A stretch of DNA of 64,000 bases from Achromobacter mucicolens (GTDB lineage Bacteria > Pseudomonadota > Gammaproteobacteria > Burkholderiales > Burkholderiaceae_B): positions 1 to 64,000 of the forward strand of contig NZ_CADIJP010000002.1 in assembly GCF_902859725.1 (NCBI RefSeq). The letters are read 5' to 3'. Every line of letters starts with the position of its first letter. Within the stretch, counting starts at the first letter, position 1. The translations under genes and the position numbers were made by a program. Under the pieces are notes generated by a model, which had not been told where the DNA came from, did no database searches, and saw only the letters and a program-made list of their open reading frames with translations. Below, one piece after another: positions 1-9,396 of the stretch.

Positions 1-1315
1 GGCGCCGGCGCGCGGGCGCGGCGGCGTCGCTGGCTTCGCGCGGCTGGCGCGACACTTCTTCGATCATGTCGGCACGGGTGGCGTCGTCGGCATTGGCCAG
101 ATCCATCCACCACTGCGCCAGCACGCTGTCGAACTCGCCGGCGGCGGCGCGCAGCTGCAGGAAGTCGCAGGCGGCGCGGAAACGCGGCTGCTCGATCATG
201 CGGTAGATGGTCTTGCCCATGCGCCGTTCAAAACGCGGTTGCATGAACCAGATCTCGCGCATGTCGGACGAGAAGCGGCGCTGAATCGCGAGCTTCTCGG
301 TCTGTTCGTCCAGCACGGAGTCCGCGGCTGACGACAGGGCCGGAATGGTGTGCTCGCCCTGCGCGCGCAACTGCTTCCAGCGCACTTCGACCTGCTGCCA
401 CAGCAGCGCGGCAAACAGGAAGCTGGGGCTGATGGTCTTGCCGGCGCGCACGCGCGCATCGGTGCGTTCCAGCGCCAGTTCCACGAAGTGTTCGCCGCCG
501 GGTTGTTCAAGCACCACGTCCAGCAGCGGCAGCAGGCCGTTGTGCAGACCATCGGCGCGCAGCTGGCGCAGGCAGTCCATCGCATGGCCGCAAGTCAGCA
601 GCTTGAGCATCTCGTCGAACAGGCGCGAGGCCGGCACGTTCTCGATGAGGTCGGCCATGGTGCTGATGGGTTCGCGCGTGGCCGGATCGATCGTGCCGTT
701 CAGCTTGGCGGCAAAGCGCACCGCGCGCAGCATGCGGACCGGATCTTCGCGGTAGCGCTTGACGGGATCGCCGATGATGCGGATCTGGCGCTTCTTCAGG
801 TCGGCCACGCCATTGTGGTAGTCGATGACTTCCTCGTTGTGCGGGTCGTAGTACAGCGCATTCATGGTGAAGTCGCGGCGCTTGGCGTCTTCTTCCTGCG
901 ATCCGAACACGTTGTCGCGCAGGATGCGGCCGTGTTCGTCGGTTTCCTGGTCTTCCGAGGCGGGCGCGCGGAAGGTGGAGGTCTCGATGATCTCCTGGCC
1001 GAACACCACGTGCACCAGCTGAAAGCGCCGGCCGATGATGCGTGCGCGGCGGAACAGCGGACGGATCTGTTCGGGCGTGGCGTTGGTGGCCACGTCGAAG
1101 TCCTTGGGCTCGAGCCCGACGATCAGGTCGCGCACCGCGCCGCCGACGATATAGGCTTCGTAGCCATGCTGGCGCAGTACCTCGCACACCTTGATGGCGT
1201 GGCGCGACACGTTGCGGCGGTCGATGCCGTGTTTGTCGCGCCCGATGCGCAACGGCCCCCTGGGTGTCGGCGCGAATAGCCGGCCGACGAATTTTTTTAT
1301 GGTTTCAGTGATCAT
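1..1315 (-). CDS. pcnB: Poly(A) polymerase I, 3' end outside window
   Basis: Adds 3' poly(A) tails to RNA, marking transcripts for decay. The frame runs from ATG 1315 off the left edge (about 438 codons visible; the C-terminus is missing). Seen: the nucleotidyltransferase motif GGAVRD at residues 58-63 and catalytic aspartates in DFDVAT (72-77), followed by the RNA- and tRNA-end-binding helical region (RRDFTMNALYYD, GDPVKRYREDPVRMLRA). These are typical of bacterial PcnB rather than CCA-adding enzyme, although the two families are close. The start codon directly abuts the stop of the HAD gene (1316), so it is third in an hda-HAD-pcnB operon, an arrangement familiar from beta-proteobacteria. 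Confidence 0.93.
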   Translation of the reverse strand, partial: MITETIKKFVGRLFAPTPRGPLRIGRDKHGIDRRNVSRHAIKVCEVLRQHGYEAYIVGGAVRDLIVGLEPKDFDVATNATPEQIRPLFRRARIIGRRFQLVHVVFGQEIIETSTFRAPASEDQETDEHGRILRDNVFGSQEEDAKRRDFTMNALYYDPHNEEVIDYHNGVADLKKRQIRIIGDPVKRYREDPVRMLRAVRFAAKLNGTIDPATREPISTMADLIENVPASRLFDEMLKLLTCGHAMDCLRQLRADGLHNGLLPLLDVVLEQPGGEHFVELALERTDARVRAGKTISPSFLFAALLWQQVEVRWKQLRAQGEHTIPALSSAADSVLDEQTEKLAIQRRFSSDMREIWFMQPRFERRMGKTIYRMIEQPRFRAACDFLQLRAAAGEFDSVLAQWWMDLANADDATRADMIEEVSRQPREASDAAAPARRR

Positions 1316-2014
1316 TTAGGACTTCGAATCTTCCATGTGGTCGAACAGGTCGATCACTTGCCAGCCGCGTTCCTGCGCAATGGCGCGCAGGGCGGGGCTG
1401 GGGTTGGCGGCAATCGGACGGGTCACTTTTTCGAGGAGCGGCACATCATTGACCGAATCGCTATAGAAAAACGATTCGGAGAAATCCGCAAGCCCCAAGC
1501 CCATGCTGCCCAGCCAGTCGTTCACGCGCACCACCTTGCCTTCCTTGAAGCTTGGCGTGCCCAGGATGCGGCCCGTGTAGCGGCCGCGCAGGTACTCGGC
1601 ATCGGTTGCGACCAGATGGGGCACACCGAACGCGCGGGCGATCGGGGCGGTGACGAAACTGTTGGTGGCCGTGACGATGGCGCAGAGGTCCCCGGCTTCC
1701 AGGTGGCCGTCCACCAGGTCGCGCGCGGCGGGGGTGATGGACGGGCGGATGACTTCGCCCATGAAGGTTTCGTGCCACACGGCCAGGTCGTGGGGCGCAT
1801 GCGCGGCCAGCAGGCCGAGCATGAATTCGGCGGCCTGTTCGGCCGTCAGTTCGCCGCGGTTGTAGCGCTCCATCAGATCGTCATTCAGGCGGCGGGCCTC
1901 GACGGGATCGCCCGCCCGGCCCGTGCGCGCCAGATAGTCGGCCCATTGATAGTCGCTGTCGAGCGGCAGCAAGGTGTGATCCAGGTCGAACAGGGCGAGA
2001 CGTCGGGTGGTCAT
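1316..2014 (-). CDS. HAD-superfamily subfamily IB hydrolase (SerB-like phosphatase)
   Basis: A 232-residue haloacid-dehalogenase-fold phosphatase. Motif I is DLDHT at residues 10-14 (nucleophile Asp10, acid Asp12); motif II is the Ser/Thr near IVTATNS; motif III/IV is the Lys in FKEGKVVRV and the SDSVNDVPLL Asp pair. The layout is that of the IB subfamily, which includes phosphoserine phosphatase and related enzymes, but length and context do not fix the substrate. It overlaps the stop of hda by ATGA (2011-2014) and abuts pcnB, so it is translated in a coupled operon. A dedicated role in serine synthesis is not supported by neighbours. Confidence 0.88.
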   Translation of the reverse strand: MTTRRLALFDLDHTLLPLDSDYQWADYLARTGRAGDPVEARRLNDDLMERYNRGELTAEQAAEFMLGLLAAHAPHDLAVWHETFMGEVIRPSITPAARDLVDGHLEAGDLCAIVTATNSFVTAPIARAFGVPHLVATDAEYLRGRYTGRILGTPSFKEGKVVRVNDWLGSMGLGLADFSESFFYSDSVNDVPLLEKVTRPIAANPSPALRAIAQERGWQVIDLFDHMEDSKS

Positions 2015-2712
2015 GTGCGTTGTGAATCAGGGTCTGCGAGCATGGCGCGCAGCAGGGGGAGGGTGATGGGGCGGCCGGTGGCCAGGGAATAACGATCCAG
2101 CGCGTCGAGCAACGCCGCAAGCTTGCGGATGTCGCGCTCGTGGTGCGTGAGCATCCAGTTGATGATTTCGGGCGCCAGGTGCAGCCCGCGTTCGGCGGCC
2201 TGCGCCGACAGCGCGGCCAGCTTGTCGGCGTCGGACAGCGGATCCAGCCGGAACACCAGGTCCCAGCCCAGGCGCGTGCGCAGGTCTTCGCGCAGCGGCA
2301 TCGACAGCGGTGCGCGGTCGCCGGCCAGCGCCAGCGCAAAGGCGCGCTGCGTGGCGGCCGATTCGCGCCAGCGGTTGTACAGCGCAAACAGGGCGGCCTG
2401 GCGGCTGTCGTCCATGCGGTGCACGTCGTCGACGGCCACGAAGTGGGGCATCGGCGATTTGGAATCGGCCTCGGCCAGGCGGCGCAGCATGTTTTCGCCG
2501 TTGGCCGGGTCGATGTAGACGGCATCCGGGCGCGCGGTCAGGGCGCGCAGCAGATGGGTGCGGCCGCAGCCGGCGGCGCCCCAGATGTACAGGGCACGGC
2601 CGGGCTTGAGCGCACGCACGGCTGCCACCGCTTCTCCGTTGGGGCCGGCGATGTAGTTGTTCAGCGATGGCGCTGGCGCGGGGAGAACGTCGAGCAGCAG
2701 CTGGCGGTTCAT
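2011..2712 (-). CDS. hda: DnaA regulatory inactivator Hda
   Basis: AAA+ protein homologous to the DnaA ATPase domain. With the sliding clamp it stimulates DnaA-ATP hydrolysis to prevent re-initiation. The start is taken at ATG 2712 (MNRQLLLDV), giving 233 residues. A TTG at 2724 in frame would add only four residues and has no better ribosome site. QLLLDV at the N-terminus fits the clamp-binding motif (QL[SP]LPL-like) found in Hda. The P-loop reads GAAGCGRTH, with Arg replacing the usual Lys, which is also normal in Hda. The following VAVDDVHRMD is Walker B. First gene of the hda-HAD-pcnB operon, divergent from purM. Confidence 0.9.
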   Translation of the reverse strand: MNRQLLLDVLPAPAPSLNNYIAGPNGEAVAAVRALKPGRALYIWGAAGCGRTHLLRALTARPDAVYIDPANGENMLRRLAEADSKSPMPHFVAVDDVHRMDDSRQAALFALYNRWRESAATQRAFALALAGDRAPLSMPLREDLRTRLGWDLVFRLDPLSDADKLAALSAQAAERGLHLAPEIINWMLTHHERDIRKLAALLDALDRYSLATGRPITLPLLRAMLADPDSQRT

Positions 2713-2993
2713 GAGAGTTAGCAATCAGGCGTTTTCGGGGGCGCCGGAAAGTCCGGGCCGGGTCGCCGCAAAAAGCCAAGAAAAATCGGTGATACAAGGG
2801 CCATGTAGAAACTGGCAAAATCAATACCGGCCAACCCTACACTTTAAACCACCTGAGGCGATGGTGTCGCGTCCGAACGCTTGGCCTGGCGGGGGTTTGC
2901 GCCCTTCAGCGCCTGTCCGCGGCCGGGTCATCGTAAAATGCAGGGCGTTCCACCAAAATCCCAGCAATTGTTACATACCCCACGGCATTTCTC

Positions 2994-4043
2994 ATGACGA
3001 ACCAACCTAAAGCCCCCCTGACCTACCGCGACGCCGGTGTCGACATCGACGCAGGCGACGCCCTGGTCGACCGAATCAAACCCCTTGCCGCGCGCACGAT
3101 GCGCCCCGGGGTGCTGGCCGGTATCGGCGGCTTTGGCGGCCTGTTCGAAGTGCCCAAGACCTACAAGGAGCCCGTGCTGGTGTCCGGCACGGACGGCGTG
3201 GGCACCAAGCTGCGCCTGGCGTTCGACTGGAACCGCCACGACACGGTGGGCATCGACCTGGTCGCCATGAGCGTCAACGACATCCTGGTGCAGGGCGCCG
3301 AGCCGCTCTTCTTCCTGGATTACTTCGGTTGCGGCAAGTTGTCGGTGGACACGGCGGCGGCGGTGGTGGGCGGCATTGCCAAGGGCTGCGAATTGTCGGG
3401 TTGCGCGCTGATCGGCGGCGAGACCGCCGAGATGCCGGGCATGTACCCGGACGGCGAATACGACCTGGCCGGTTTCGCGGTGGGCGCGGTGGAAAAGTCC
3501 AAGATCATCGACGGCAAGTCCATCAAGGCGGGCGACGTGGTGCTGGGCCTGGCTTCCAGCGGCGCGCACTCGAACGGCTACTCGCTGCTGCGCAAGATCC
3601 TGGAACGCGCGGGCGCCAAGCCCGATGACGATTTCCACGGCCAGAAAATGGTCGACGTGGTCATGGCCCCGACCCGCATCTACGTGAAGCAGGTGCTGGC
3701 CGCCCTGGCCAAGCACGGCACCGACATCAAGGGCCTGGCCCACATCACCGGCGGCGGCCTGCTGGACAACGTGCCGCGCATCCTGCAGGACGGCCTGGCT
3801 GCCAAGCTGCACCGCGACGCCTGGGAAATGCCCAAGCTGTTCCAGTGGCTGCAAGAGCAAGGCGGCGTCGAGGACACCGAGATGTACCGCGTCTTCAACT
3901 GCGGCATCGGCATGGTGCTGGTGGTGGATCCGGCCCAGGCCGACGCCATTGCCGCCACGCTGCGCGAGCAGGGCGAGACCGTCAGCAAGCTGGGCGAGAT
4001 CGTGCCCCAGGAAGCCGGCATGGCGCAGACCTTCGTGGTGTGA
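2994..4043 (+). CDS. purM: Phosphoribosylformylglycinamidine cyclo-ligase (AIR synthetase)
   Basis: Fifth step of de novo purine synthesis: closes FGAM to aminoimidazole ribonucleotide using ATP. 349 residues, full length for the family. Seen: [15 protein letters not shown] (substrate/ATP loop), [29 protein letters not shown] and the Gly-rich [15 protein letters not shown] segment. Start ATG 2994 lies in TTTCTCATGACG with a modest upstream ribosome site. The 281 bases between hda and purM hold both divergent promoters; no riboswitch or clear operator was recognised there. A strong terminator follows at 4071. Confidence 0.96.
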   Translation: MTNQPKAPLTYRDAGVDIDAGDALVDRIKPLAARTMRPGVLAGIGGFGGLFEVPKTYKEPVLVSGTDGVGTKLRLAFDWNRHDTVGIDLVAMSVNDILVQGAEPLFFLDYFGCGKLSVDTAAAVVGGIAKGCELSGCALIGGETAEMPGMYPDGEYDLAGFAVGAVEKSKIIDGKSIKAGDVVLGLASSGAHSNGYSLLRKILERAGAKPDDDFHGQKMVDVVMAPTRIYVKQVLAALAKHGTDIKGLAHITGGGLLDNVPRILQDGLAAKLHRDAWEMPKLFQWLQEQGGVEDTEMYRVFNCGIGMVLVVDPAQADAIAATLREQGETVSKLGEIVPQEAGMAQTFVV

Positions 4044-4070
4044 CGCCGCGGCGATCGCGCTGCAATGAAG

Positions 4071-4100
4071 ATGACCGCCGTGATGGCGGTCATTTTTTTT
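4071..4100 (+). terminator. Rho-independent terminator of purM
   Basis: A 9-bp perfect stem ATGACCGCC / GGCGGTCAT around a GTGAT loop, followed at once by a run of eight T. It lies 28 bases after the purM stop. Confidence 0.9.
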
Positions 4101-4122
4101 GGCGCCGCGTGAGGGCGCCTGG

Positions 4123-4210
4123 GCGGTATTCAAAGGTGTCTGACACCCCAACGAGATCGACTTCATCCTGCGATGCCGTCTCAGGGGGTGTCAGACACCT
4201 TGAATACCGC
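4123..4210. repeat. Paired GGTGTCTGACACC palindrome element (copy 1)
   Basis: Two 13-base palindromes, GGTGTCTGACACC (4135-4147) and its complement GGTGTCAGACACC (4187-4199), 52 bases apart. Here they are extended outward by matching arms GCGGTATTCAA / TTGAATACCGC, so the whole element can fold as one long hairpin with a single-base bulge. It fills the space between the convergent purM and miaA genes and ends four bases before the miaA stop. Related pairs lie at 33677-33740 and 57193-57314. Confidence 0.85.
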
Positions 4211-4213
4211 TCA

Positions 4214-5173
4214 TCAGTCCGCCAGCGCCAGCGCCACGGCGTCAATGGTCTGCGCGACCGCGTCGGCGGCCAGGCAGTCGACGATGACGCGATCGGGCTG
4301 CGCGCGCAGCCAGGTGATCTGGCGCTTGGCCAACTGCCGCGTCGCAGCGATGCCCTGTTCGCGGGCGGTGTCCAGGTCGATCTGGCCGTCCAGGTGCGCC
4401 CACATCTGGCGGTAGCCCACGCAGCGCACGGAGGGCAGGCCCGGGTGCAGGTCGGCGCGGGCGTGCAGGCCGCGCACCTCGTCCAGCAGTCCCTGGCGCA
4501 GCATGGCGTCAAAGCGCTGCTCGATGCGGGCGTGCAGCGCGGCGCGGTCCGAGGGCTCCAGGCTGATCGTCACGTAGCGGTTGCCGTCGTCGTCGGGCTT
4601 GCGCTGCGCGCGTTGCAGCAGGGCCGACATGGGTTGGCCGGAAAGTTGGCAGATTTCGAGCGCGCGCTGGATGCGCTGGCTGTCGTTGGGCGCCAGGCGC
4701 GCGGCCGTGACGGGGTCCAGCTTCGCCAGCTCGGCGTGCAGCGCAGGCCAGCCCAGCAGGGCGGCGCGCGCTTCCAGTTCGGCGCGCAGCGCGGGATCGG
4801 CCTGCGGCAGGTCGTCCAGGCCGTCGCGCAGCGCCTTGTAGTACATCATCGTGCCGCCCGCCAGCAGCGGGATGCGGCCGCGCGCGCGAATGCCGGCGAT
4901 CAGGCGCAGCGCGTCGGCGCGGAATTCCGCGGCCGAATACGACTGCGCCGGGTCCAGGATGTCGAGCAGGTGCTGCGGAACGCGGGCCTGTTCTTCAAGA
5001 GAAGGCTTGGCGGTGCCGATATCCATGCCGCGGTAGATCGTGGCCGAGTCCACGTTGACGATCTCGAGCGGCCAGCGTTCGGCCAGGGCCAGCGTCGAGG
5101 CGCTCTTGCCGGCCGCGGTAGGGCCCGCCAGGCAGATGACCGGGGGCAAAACGGGGGAGTGGGATGCCGGCAA
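4214..5173 (-). CDS. miaA: tRNA dimethylallyltransferase
   Basis: Transfers the dimethylallyl group to N6 of A37 in tRNAs reading UNN codons. 319 residues. Seen: P-loop GPTAAGKS near residue 17, [17 protein letters not shown] (substrate Asp/Ser loop), [10 protein letters not shown], the [10 protein letters not shown] helix and the [12 protein letters not shown] segment. The only upstream-compatible initiator is TTG 5173, two bases after the mutL stop; no in-frame ATG exists before the P-loop, so a TTG start (or a second TTG eight codons in) must be used. Co-transcribed behind mutL, with translation probably coupled. Confidence 0.93.
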   Translation of the reverse strand: MPASHSPVLPPVICLAGPTAAGKSASTLALAERWPLEIVNVDSATIYRGMDIGTAKPSLEEQARVPQHLLDILDPAQSYSAAEFRADALRLIAGIRARGRIPLLAGGTMMYYKALRDGLDDLPQADPALRAELEARAALLGWPALHAELAKLDPVTAARLAPNDSQRIQRALEICQLSGQPMSALLQRAQRKPDDDGNRYVTISLEPSDRAALHARIEQRFDAMLRQGLLDEVRGLHARADLHPGLPSVRCVGYRQMWAHLDGQIDLDTAREQGIAATRQLAKRQITWLRAQPDRVIVDCLAADAVAQTIDAVALALAD

Positions 5174-5174
5174 G

Positions 5175-7178
5175 CTATTGTCCGCGCAGGAAAAGCTTGT
5201 CCAGGTCGGACATGGACCATTGCACCCAGGTGGGACGGCCGTGATTGCACTGGTCGGCCCGTTCCGTGGATTCCATCTGGCGCAGCAGGCCGTTCATCTC
5301 TTCGAGGGTGAGCTTGCGGTTGGCGCGCACGGAGCCGTGGCAGGCCATGGTCGAGAGCAGTTCGTTGCGCTGTTCGGTCAAGAGGCGCGAGACGCCCACC
5401 GCGCCCAGATCGCGCAACACGGCGCGGGCCAGGGTTTCGATGTCCCCACGGGCCAGGATGGCCGGCACCGATCGGACCGCGATCGAGGTGGGGCCGGAAG
5501 GGCGCATCTCAAAGCCCAGGTCGTTCAACTGTTCCTCGAATTCCTCGACCAGCGCCACGTCCTTTTCCTGGGCATGGAACACCACGGGCACCAGCAGGTC
5601 CTGGCGCGGCAGGCTGCGCGCGTCCAGGGCCTGCTTGAGCTGTTCGTAGACCACACGCTCGTGGGCGGCGTGCATGTCGACCAGCACCATGCCGCGGCGG
5701 TTCTGCGCCAGGATGTACACGCCGTGCAACTGCGCCACCGCCATGCCCAGCGGGTGTTCTTCGTCGGCGGGCAGCCCGGCGGGCGCGGGCGCCGGTTCAC
5801 GCAGGGGCGCGGCCCGGGCGGCGGTGTCGTCGGTCAGGGGGCGGTAGAGCGATTGCCAGTCGGCCGCGGGAATGCCGGCCGGTTCGGCGTGCAGGCGGAA
5901 GGGCACCTGGGTATGCGGGCGCTGCGGGGCGGGCGACGGTCGCAGGCCATAGGCGGCGCCGTTGCCAGAGCCGTTGCCCGAGCCGGGATGCGCACCTGCA
6001 TGCGCGCCGCCCGCTGTGCTGCCTGCGGTGCCGCCATTCATGCCCCCATAGCCCGGGCGCGGCGATTCGGCCGGGGCCGGCATCGCTGGGCGGTAGGCGG
6101 GGGCGTCGGGGGCAGCGTCGCCCGCCGGTCGCGCGACGGTTTCGAATCCGTCGTCATCGGCCTGTGCCGCGGGCGCCACGGCCGACGAGCCGCCGGTCTG
6201 CGCCAGCGTCTGGCTGACCGCGTGCGAGACGAAGCGGTGCACGGCGCCGCTGTCGCGGAAGCGCACCTCGTGCTTGGCCGGGTGAACGTTCACGTCCACG
6301 GCGGCCGGATCGATGTCCAGGAACAGCACATAAGCAGGCTGGCGGTCGCCGTGCAGCACGTCGGCGTAGGCCGCGCGCAGCGCGTGGCTGACGGTGCGGT
6401 CCCGCACGTAGCGGCCGTTCACGTAGAGGTACTGACGGTCGGCGCGGGCGCGGGCGGCGGTCGGCCGGGTAATCATGCCGGCCAGGCTGACCGTGCCGAC
6501 CGAATGCGACAGCAGCAGGCCGTGCTCGGCGAATTCGGCGCCCAGCACGTCGCGGATGCGCTGCGGCGGTTCGGCGGGCAGCCACTGGCGCTGCGCGCGG
6601 TCGTGGTGGAACAGGCGGAAGGCAATCTGCGGATGCGCCAGCGCGATGCGCTCCATGGCGTCGACGCAATGGCCGAATTCGGTGGCTTCGGAGCGCAGGA
6701 ACTTGCGGCGCGCGGGCACCGCGTCGAACAGCTGGCGCACGTCTACGGTGGTGCCGGGCGGGCCGGAGGCGGGGCTGACCTGCATGCTGCCCGCGTCGAT
6801 CTGCCAGGCATGGTCGCCGTCGCGGGTGCGCGAAATGATGGACACCTGGGCCACCGACGCAATCGAGGCCAGGGCCTCGCCGCGAAACCCCATGGATGCC
6901 ACGGATTCCAGCTCGTTCAGCGAGCGGATCTTGCTGGTGGCGTGGCGGGCCAGCGCCAGCGGCAGTTCCTCGGGCGGGATGCCGCCGCCGTCATCCGTCA
7001 CCGCAATACGCCGGATGCCGCCGCCTTCGAGACGGACCTCGATGGCGCGCCCGCCCGCGTCGATGGCGTTTTCAAGGATTTCCTTGAGCACGGACGCGGG
7101 GCGCTCGATGACCTCGCCAGCGGCTATCTGGCTGATCAGCAGGTCGGGAAGCGCAAGGATGGAACGACGTTCGGTCAT
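5175..7178 (-). CDS. mutL: DNA mismatch repair protein MutL
   Basis: 667 residues. The N-terminal GHKL ATPase shows [17 protein letters not shown] and GFRGEAL. A Pro/Gly-rich linker (about residues 325-430, with GNGSGNG) joins it to the C-terminal dimerisation domain. That domain carries [12 protein letters not shown] at residues 501-512, matching the DQHA(x2)E(x4)E nicking-endonuclease signature with Met for Gln, plus downstream ACHGSVRAN and CNHGRPT zinc-site motifs. So this MutL is predicted to be the endonuclease type used by organisms without MutH. Upstream gene of the mutL-miaA pair, divergent from the DedA gene. Confidence 0.95.
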   Translation of the reverse strand: MTERRSILALPDLLISQIAAGEVIERPASVLKEILENAIDAGGRAIEVRLEGGGIRRIAVTDDGGGIPPEELPLALARHATSKIRSLNELESVASMGFRGEALASIASVAQVSIISRTRDGDHAWQIDAGSMQVSPASGPPGTTVDVRQLFDAVPARRKFLRSEATEFGHCVDAMERIALAHPQIAFRLFHHDRAQRQWLPAEPPQRIRDVLGAEFAEHGLLLSHSVGTVSLAGMITRPTAARARADRQYLYVNGRYVRDRTVSHALRAAYADVLHGDRQPAYVLFLDIDPAAVDVNVHPAKHEVRFRDSGAVHRFVSHAVSQTLAQTGGSSAVAPAAQADDDGFETVARPAGDAAPDAPAYRPAMPAPAESPRPGYGGMNGGTAGSTAGGAHAGAHPGSGNGSGNGAAYGLRPSPAPQRPHTQVPFRLHAEPAGIPAADWQSLYRPLTDDTAARAAPLREPAPAPAGLPADEEHPLGMAVAQLHGVYILAQNRRGMVLVDMHAAHERVVYEQLKQALDARSLPRQDLLVPVVFHAQEKDVALVEEFEEQLNDLGFEMRPSGPTSIAVRSVPAILARGDIETLARAVLRDLGAVGVSRLLTEQRNELLSTMACHGSVRANRKLTLEEMNGLLRQMESTERADQCNHGRPTWVQWSMSDLDKLFLRGQ

Positions 7179-7277
7179 GAGGCCCAGATCTTATGTAGCA
7201 GTGCGGACGATTTTAGCGTCATGCCCCGGTGGGCTATAGTCGCTGACAAATTCACATCGGATATCAGGGCCGCTTCA

Positions 7278-7916
7278 ATGCTCGAGTTTTTCAATATGGT
7301 GCTCCACATCGACCAGACGCTGGGTCTCTGGGTCGAGCAATACGGCGTGTGGGTGTACCTGGTGCTGTTTCTCATCGTCTTTGCCGAGACGGGACTGGTC
7401 GTGCTGCCTTTCCTGCCGGGCGACTCGCTCTTGTTCATCGCCGGCGCCTTTGGCGCCACGGGCCATATCGACCCCATCCTGATGTCGGTGCTGCTCATCG
7501 TGGCGGCCGTGACCGGCAACTCGCTGAACTACGCGATCGGCCGCTACATCGGACCGAGGGTGTTCTCGATGAACCTGCGCTTCCTGGACCGCGGCGCGCT
7601 GATGCGCACGCATGCCTTTTACGAAAAGCACGGCGGCAAGACGATCGTCATGTCGCGCTTCATCCCGGTGGTGCGCACCTTTGCGCCCTTCGTGGCGGGC
7701 GTGGCCGAGATGTCGATGGCGCGCTTCCAGATGTTCAACATCATGGGCGCGCTGCTGTGGGTGATCAGCCTGGTCGCGGCGGGCTACTTCTTCGGCAATA
7801 TCCCGATCATCCGCGATCACCTGAACACCATCGTCCTGGTGGGCCTGGCGGCGGCCGTCGTGCCGGTCGTGGGGGCCGGCCTGGTCAAACTGGTGCGCGC
7901 GCGCCGGGCGCACTAG
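7278..7916 (+). CDS. DedA family (SNARE-associated/VTT) membrane protein
   Basis: 212-residue inner-membrane protein of the DedA family, whose members act in membrane-potential maintenance and undecaprenyl-phosphate or phospholipid flipping. Seen: the N-terminal re-entrant region (ETGLVVLPFLPGDSLLF), acidic residues near it, then the signature SRFIPVVRTFAPFVAG with conserved arginines, and two C-terminal hydrophobic helices. Start ATG 7278 is chosen because the same frame runs open far upstream only as an antisense shadow of mutL. Which DedA paralogue this is cannot be told. Confidence 0.9.
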   Translation: MLEFFNMVLHIDQTLGLWVEQYGVWVYLVLFLIVFAETGLVVLPFLPGDSLLFIAGAFGATGHIDPILMSVLLIVAAVTGNSLNYAIGRYIGPRVFSMNLRFLDRGALMRTHAFYEKHGGKTIVMSRFIPVVRTFAPFVAGVAEMSMARFQMFNIMGALLWVISLVAAGYFFGNIPIIRDHLNTIVLVGLAAAVVPVVGAGLVKLVRARRAH

Positions 7917-7937
7917 GGCGGCGCGCCGCGCCCAAAC

Positions 7938-7974
7938 AAAAAGGCTATGCGCCAAAGGGTGCATAGCCTTTTTT
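7938..7974. terminator. Bidirectional terminator between dedA and amiC
   Basis: Stem AAAAAGGCTATGC / GCATAGCCTTTTTT around a ten-base loop. A-run on one side and T-run on the other make it work for both convergent genes. Confidence 0.92.
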
Positions 7975-8013
7975 CATGGGCCCGGCCAAAGGGCCCGGGA
8001 TCGCGCGTAAAAC

Positions 8014-9396
8014 CTAGCTCACGTCACCCAGGCGAGCCAGCGGCGGGTTGGCCGTGAAGTAGCGCTGGATGCCGGTCATCATGGCCTGCGCCAGCTTGTC
8101 CTGATGTCCTGCGCTGCGCAAAAGGGCTTCTTCCTGGGGATTGCTGATGAAGGCGGTCTCGACCAGCACCGACGGAATGTCCGGCGCCTTCAGCACGGCA
8201 AAGCCGGCCTGTTCAACGCTGTTCTTGTGCAGGCGGTTGATCTTCTTGATCTCGTCCAGGAAGGCGTTGCCGACCTTGAGCGAGTCGTTGATCTGAGCCG
8301 TGGTGGACAGGTCCAGCAGCACTTTCGCGACCTGGCGGTCGTGGCTGCCCAGGTTGACGCCGCCGATCAGGTCGGCCGCGTTTTCCTTGTCGGCCATCCA
8401 CCGGGCCTGCGCGCTGGTGGCGCCGCGCTGGGACAGCGCGAAGACCGACGAGCCGTTGGCGGAGGGCTTGACCCAGGCGTCCGCGTGGATGGAGATGAAC
8501 AGGTCCGCATGCACACGGCGCGCCTTCTGCACGCGCACGTGCAGCGGCACGAAGTAATCGTCGTCCCGCGTCAGGTAGGCGCGCATGTACGGCTGGCTGT
8601 CGATCAGCGACTTCAGGCGCCGCGCAATGCGCAGCACCACGTCTTTTTCGCGCAGGCCGGATTTGCCGATGGCGCCCGGGTCTTCGCCGCCGTGGCCGGG
8701 GTCCAGCGCGATGGTCAGCATGCGCGGCTTGCCGCGGCTGGCGGTGGCAGGGGGCTTGGGCGGGGTCGGCAGGGCGGGCGCCGGCTGCTGGCCGCGCACG
8801 CGGGGCGGCTCGGGCGGATCCGCACGGGTCACCGGGTTGCGCTGGATGTCTTCCAGGATGCGCGCCAGCGGATCGTCCACATCGGGACCGCTGGACTTGT
8901 TCAGGATCGCGATCAGCGGATCCTGGGCAATCTTGGGGTACAGGTCCAGCACCAGACGGTACTGGTAGTCGGCAACGGGTTTGAGCGTGAACACCTGCGG
9001 TGCCACGGGCTGCTTCAGATCGAACACCAGTCGCACGACGTTCGGGCGGTTCTGCGCCACGCGCAGGCTCTGGATGTAGGGATCGCCGGGCCGGACCTTG
9101 GAGACAAGGTCGTTCAAGGCCGCGCTGAGGGTCAGTCCCTCGATGTCGACCACCAGGCGGTGGGGGTTTTCCAGCGTGAACTGTTCAGCCTTGAGTTCGC
9201 TGTCCAGTTCCAGCGTGACGCGGGTGTATTCGTCGGCAGGCCAAGTCCGTACGGCCAGGATCGTGGCGGCCTGCGCCAGCCGCGGCACGACCGGCAGGAC
9301 GAGCAGCGTGGCGGCGACGCTGATCAGGCGTCGGCGGGTGGCGCCTGCCGAGGGGAGGGCGCCGTCAGGGGCGGGGGGACAATCGCGTTCAACCAT
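8014..9396 (-). CDS. amiC: N-acetylmuramoyl-L-alanine amidase with AMIN domain
   Basis: Periplasmic peptidoglycan amidase that splits daughter cells. 460 residues: a twin-arginine signal (ATRRRLISVAA, then a hydrophobic run to AQA), an AMIN septal-targeting domain (about 45-150), a Pro-rich linker, and an Amidase_3 catalytic domain. Zinc ligands visible in DPGHGGEDPGAIG, ISIHADAW and the glutamate of VLVETAFISNPQEE. The regulatory helix region between them (KENAADLIGG) suggests EnvC/NlpD-type activation, as in AmiB/AmiC. Its first 73 bases overlap the 3' end of tsaE; the twin-arginine motif lies inside the overlap's downstream edge, so the start cannot be moved far. Confidence 0.92.
   Translation of the reverse strand: MVERDCPPAPDGALPSAGATRRRLISVAATLLVLPVVPRLAQAATILAVRTWPADEYTRVTLELDSELKAEQFTLENPHRLVVDIEGLTLSAALNDLVSKVRPGDPYIQSLRVAQNRPNVVRLVFDLKQPVAPQVFTLKPVADYQYRLVLDLYPKIAQDPLIAILNKSSGPDVDDPLARILEDIQRNPVTRADPPEPPRVRGQQPAPALPTPPKPPATASRGKPRMLTIALDPGHGGEDPGAIGKSGLREKDVVLRIARRLKSLIDSQPYMRAYLTRDDDYFVPLHVRVQKARRVHADLFISIHADAWVKPSANGSSVFALSQRGATSAQARWMADKENAADLIGGVNLGSHDRQVAKVLLDLSTTAQINDSLKVGNAFLDEIKKINRLHKNSVEQAGFAVLKAPDIPSVLVETAFISNPQEEALLRSAGHQDKLAQAMMTGIQRYFTANPPLARLGDVS

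Noticed and set aside
2713-2993. Possible purine riboswitch or PurR box ahead of purM
   Set aside because: No purine-riboswitch core or clear PurR palindrome was found; beta-proteobacterial purM is not known to need one.
2928-4166. 412-codon minus-strand frame over purM
   Set aside because: Antisense to purM and its terminator; His/Gly/Gln-rich shadow.
5040-7277. Very long plus-strand open frame antisense to mutL, in frame with the DedA gene
   Set aside because: Composition is that of a high-GC antisense shadow (His/Gly/Arg/Gln-rich, no domains). Only the part from ATG 7278 is a recognised protein.
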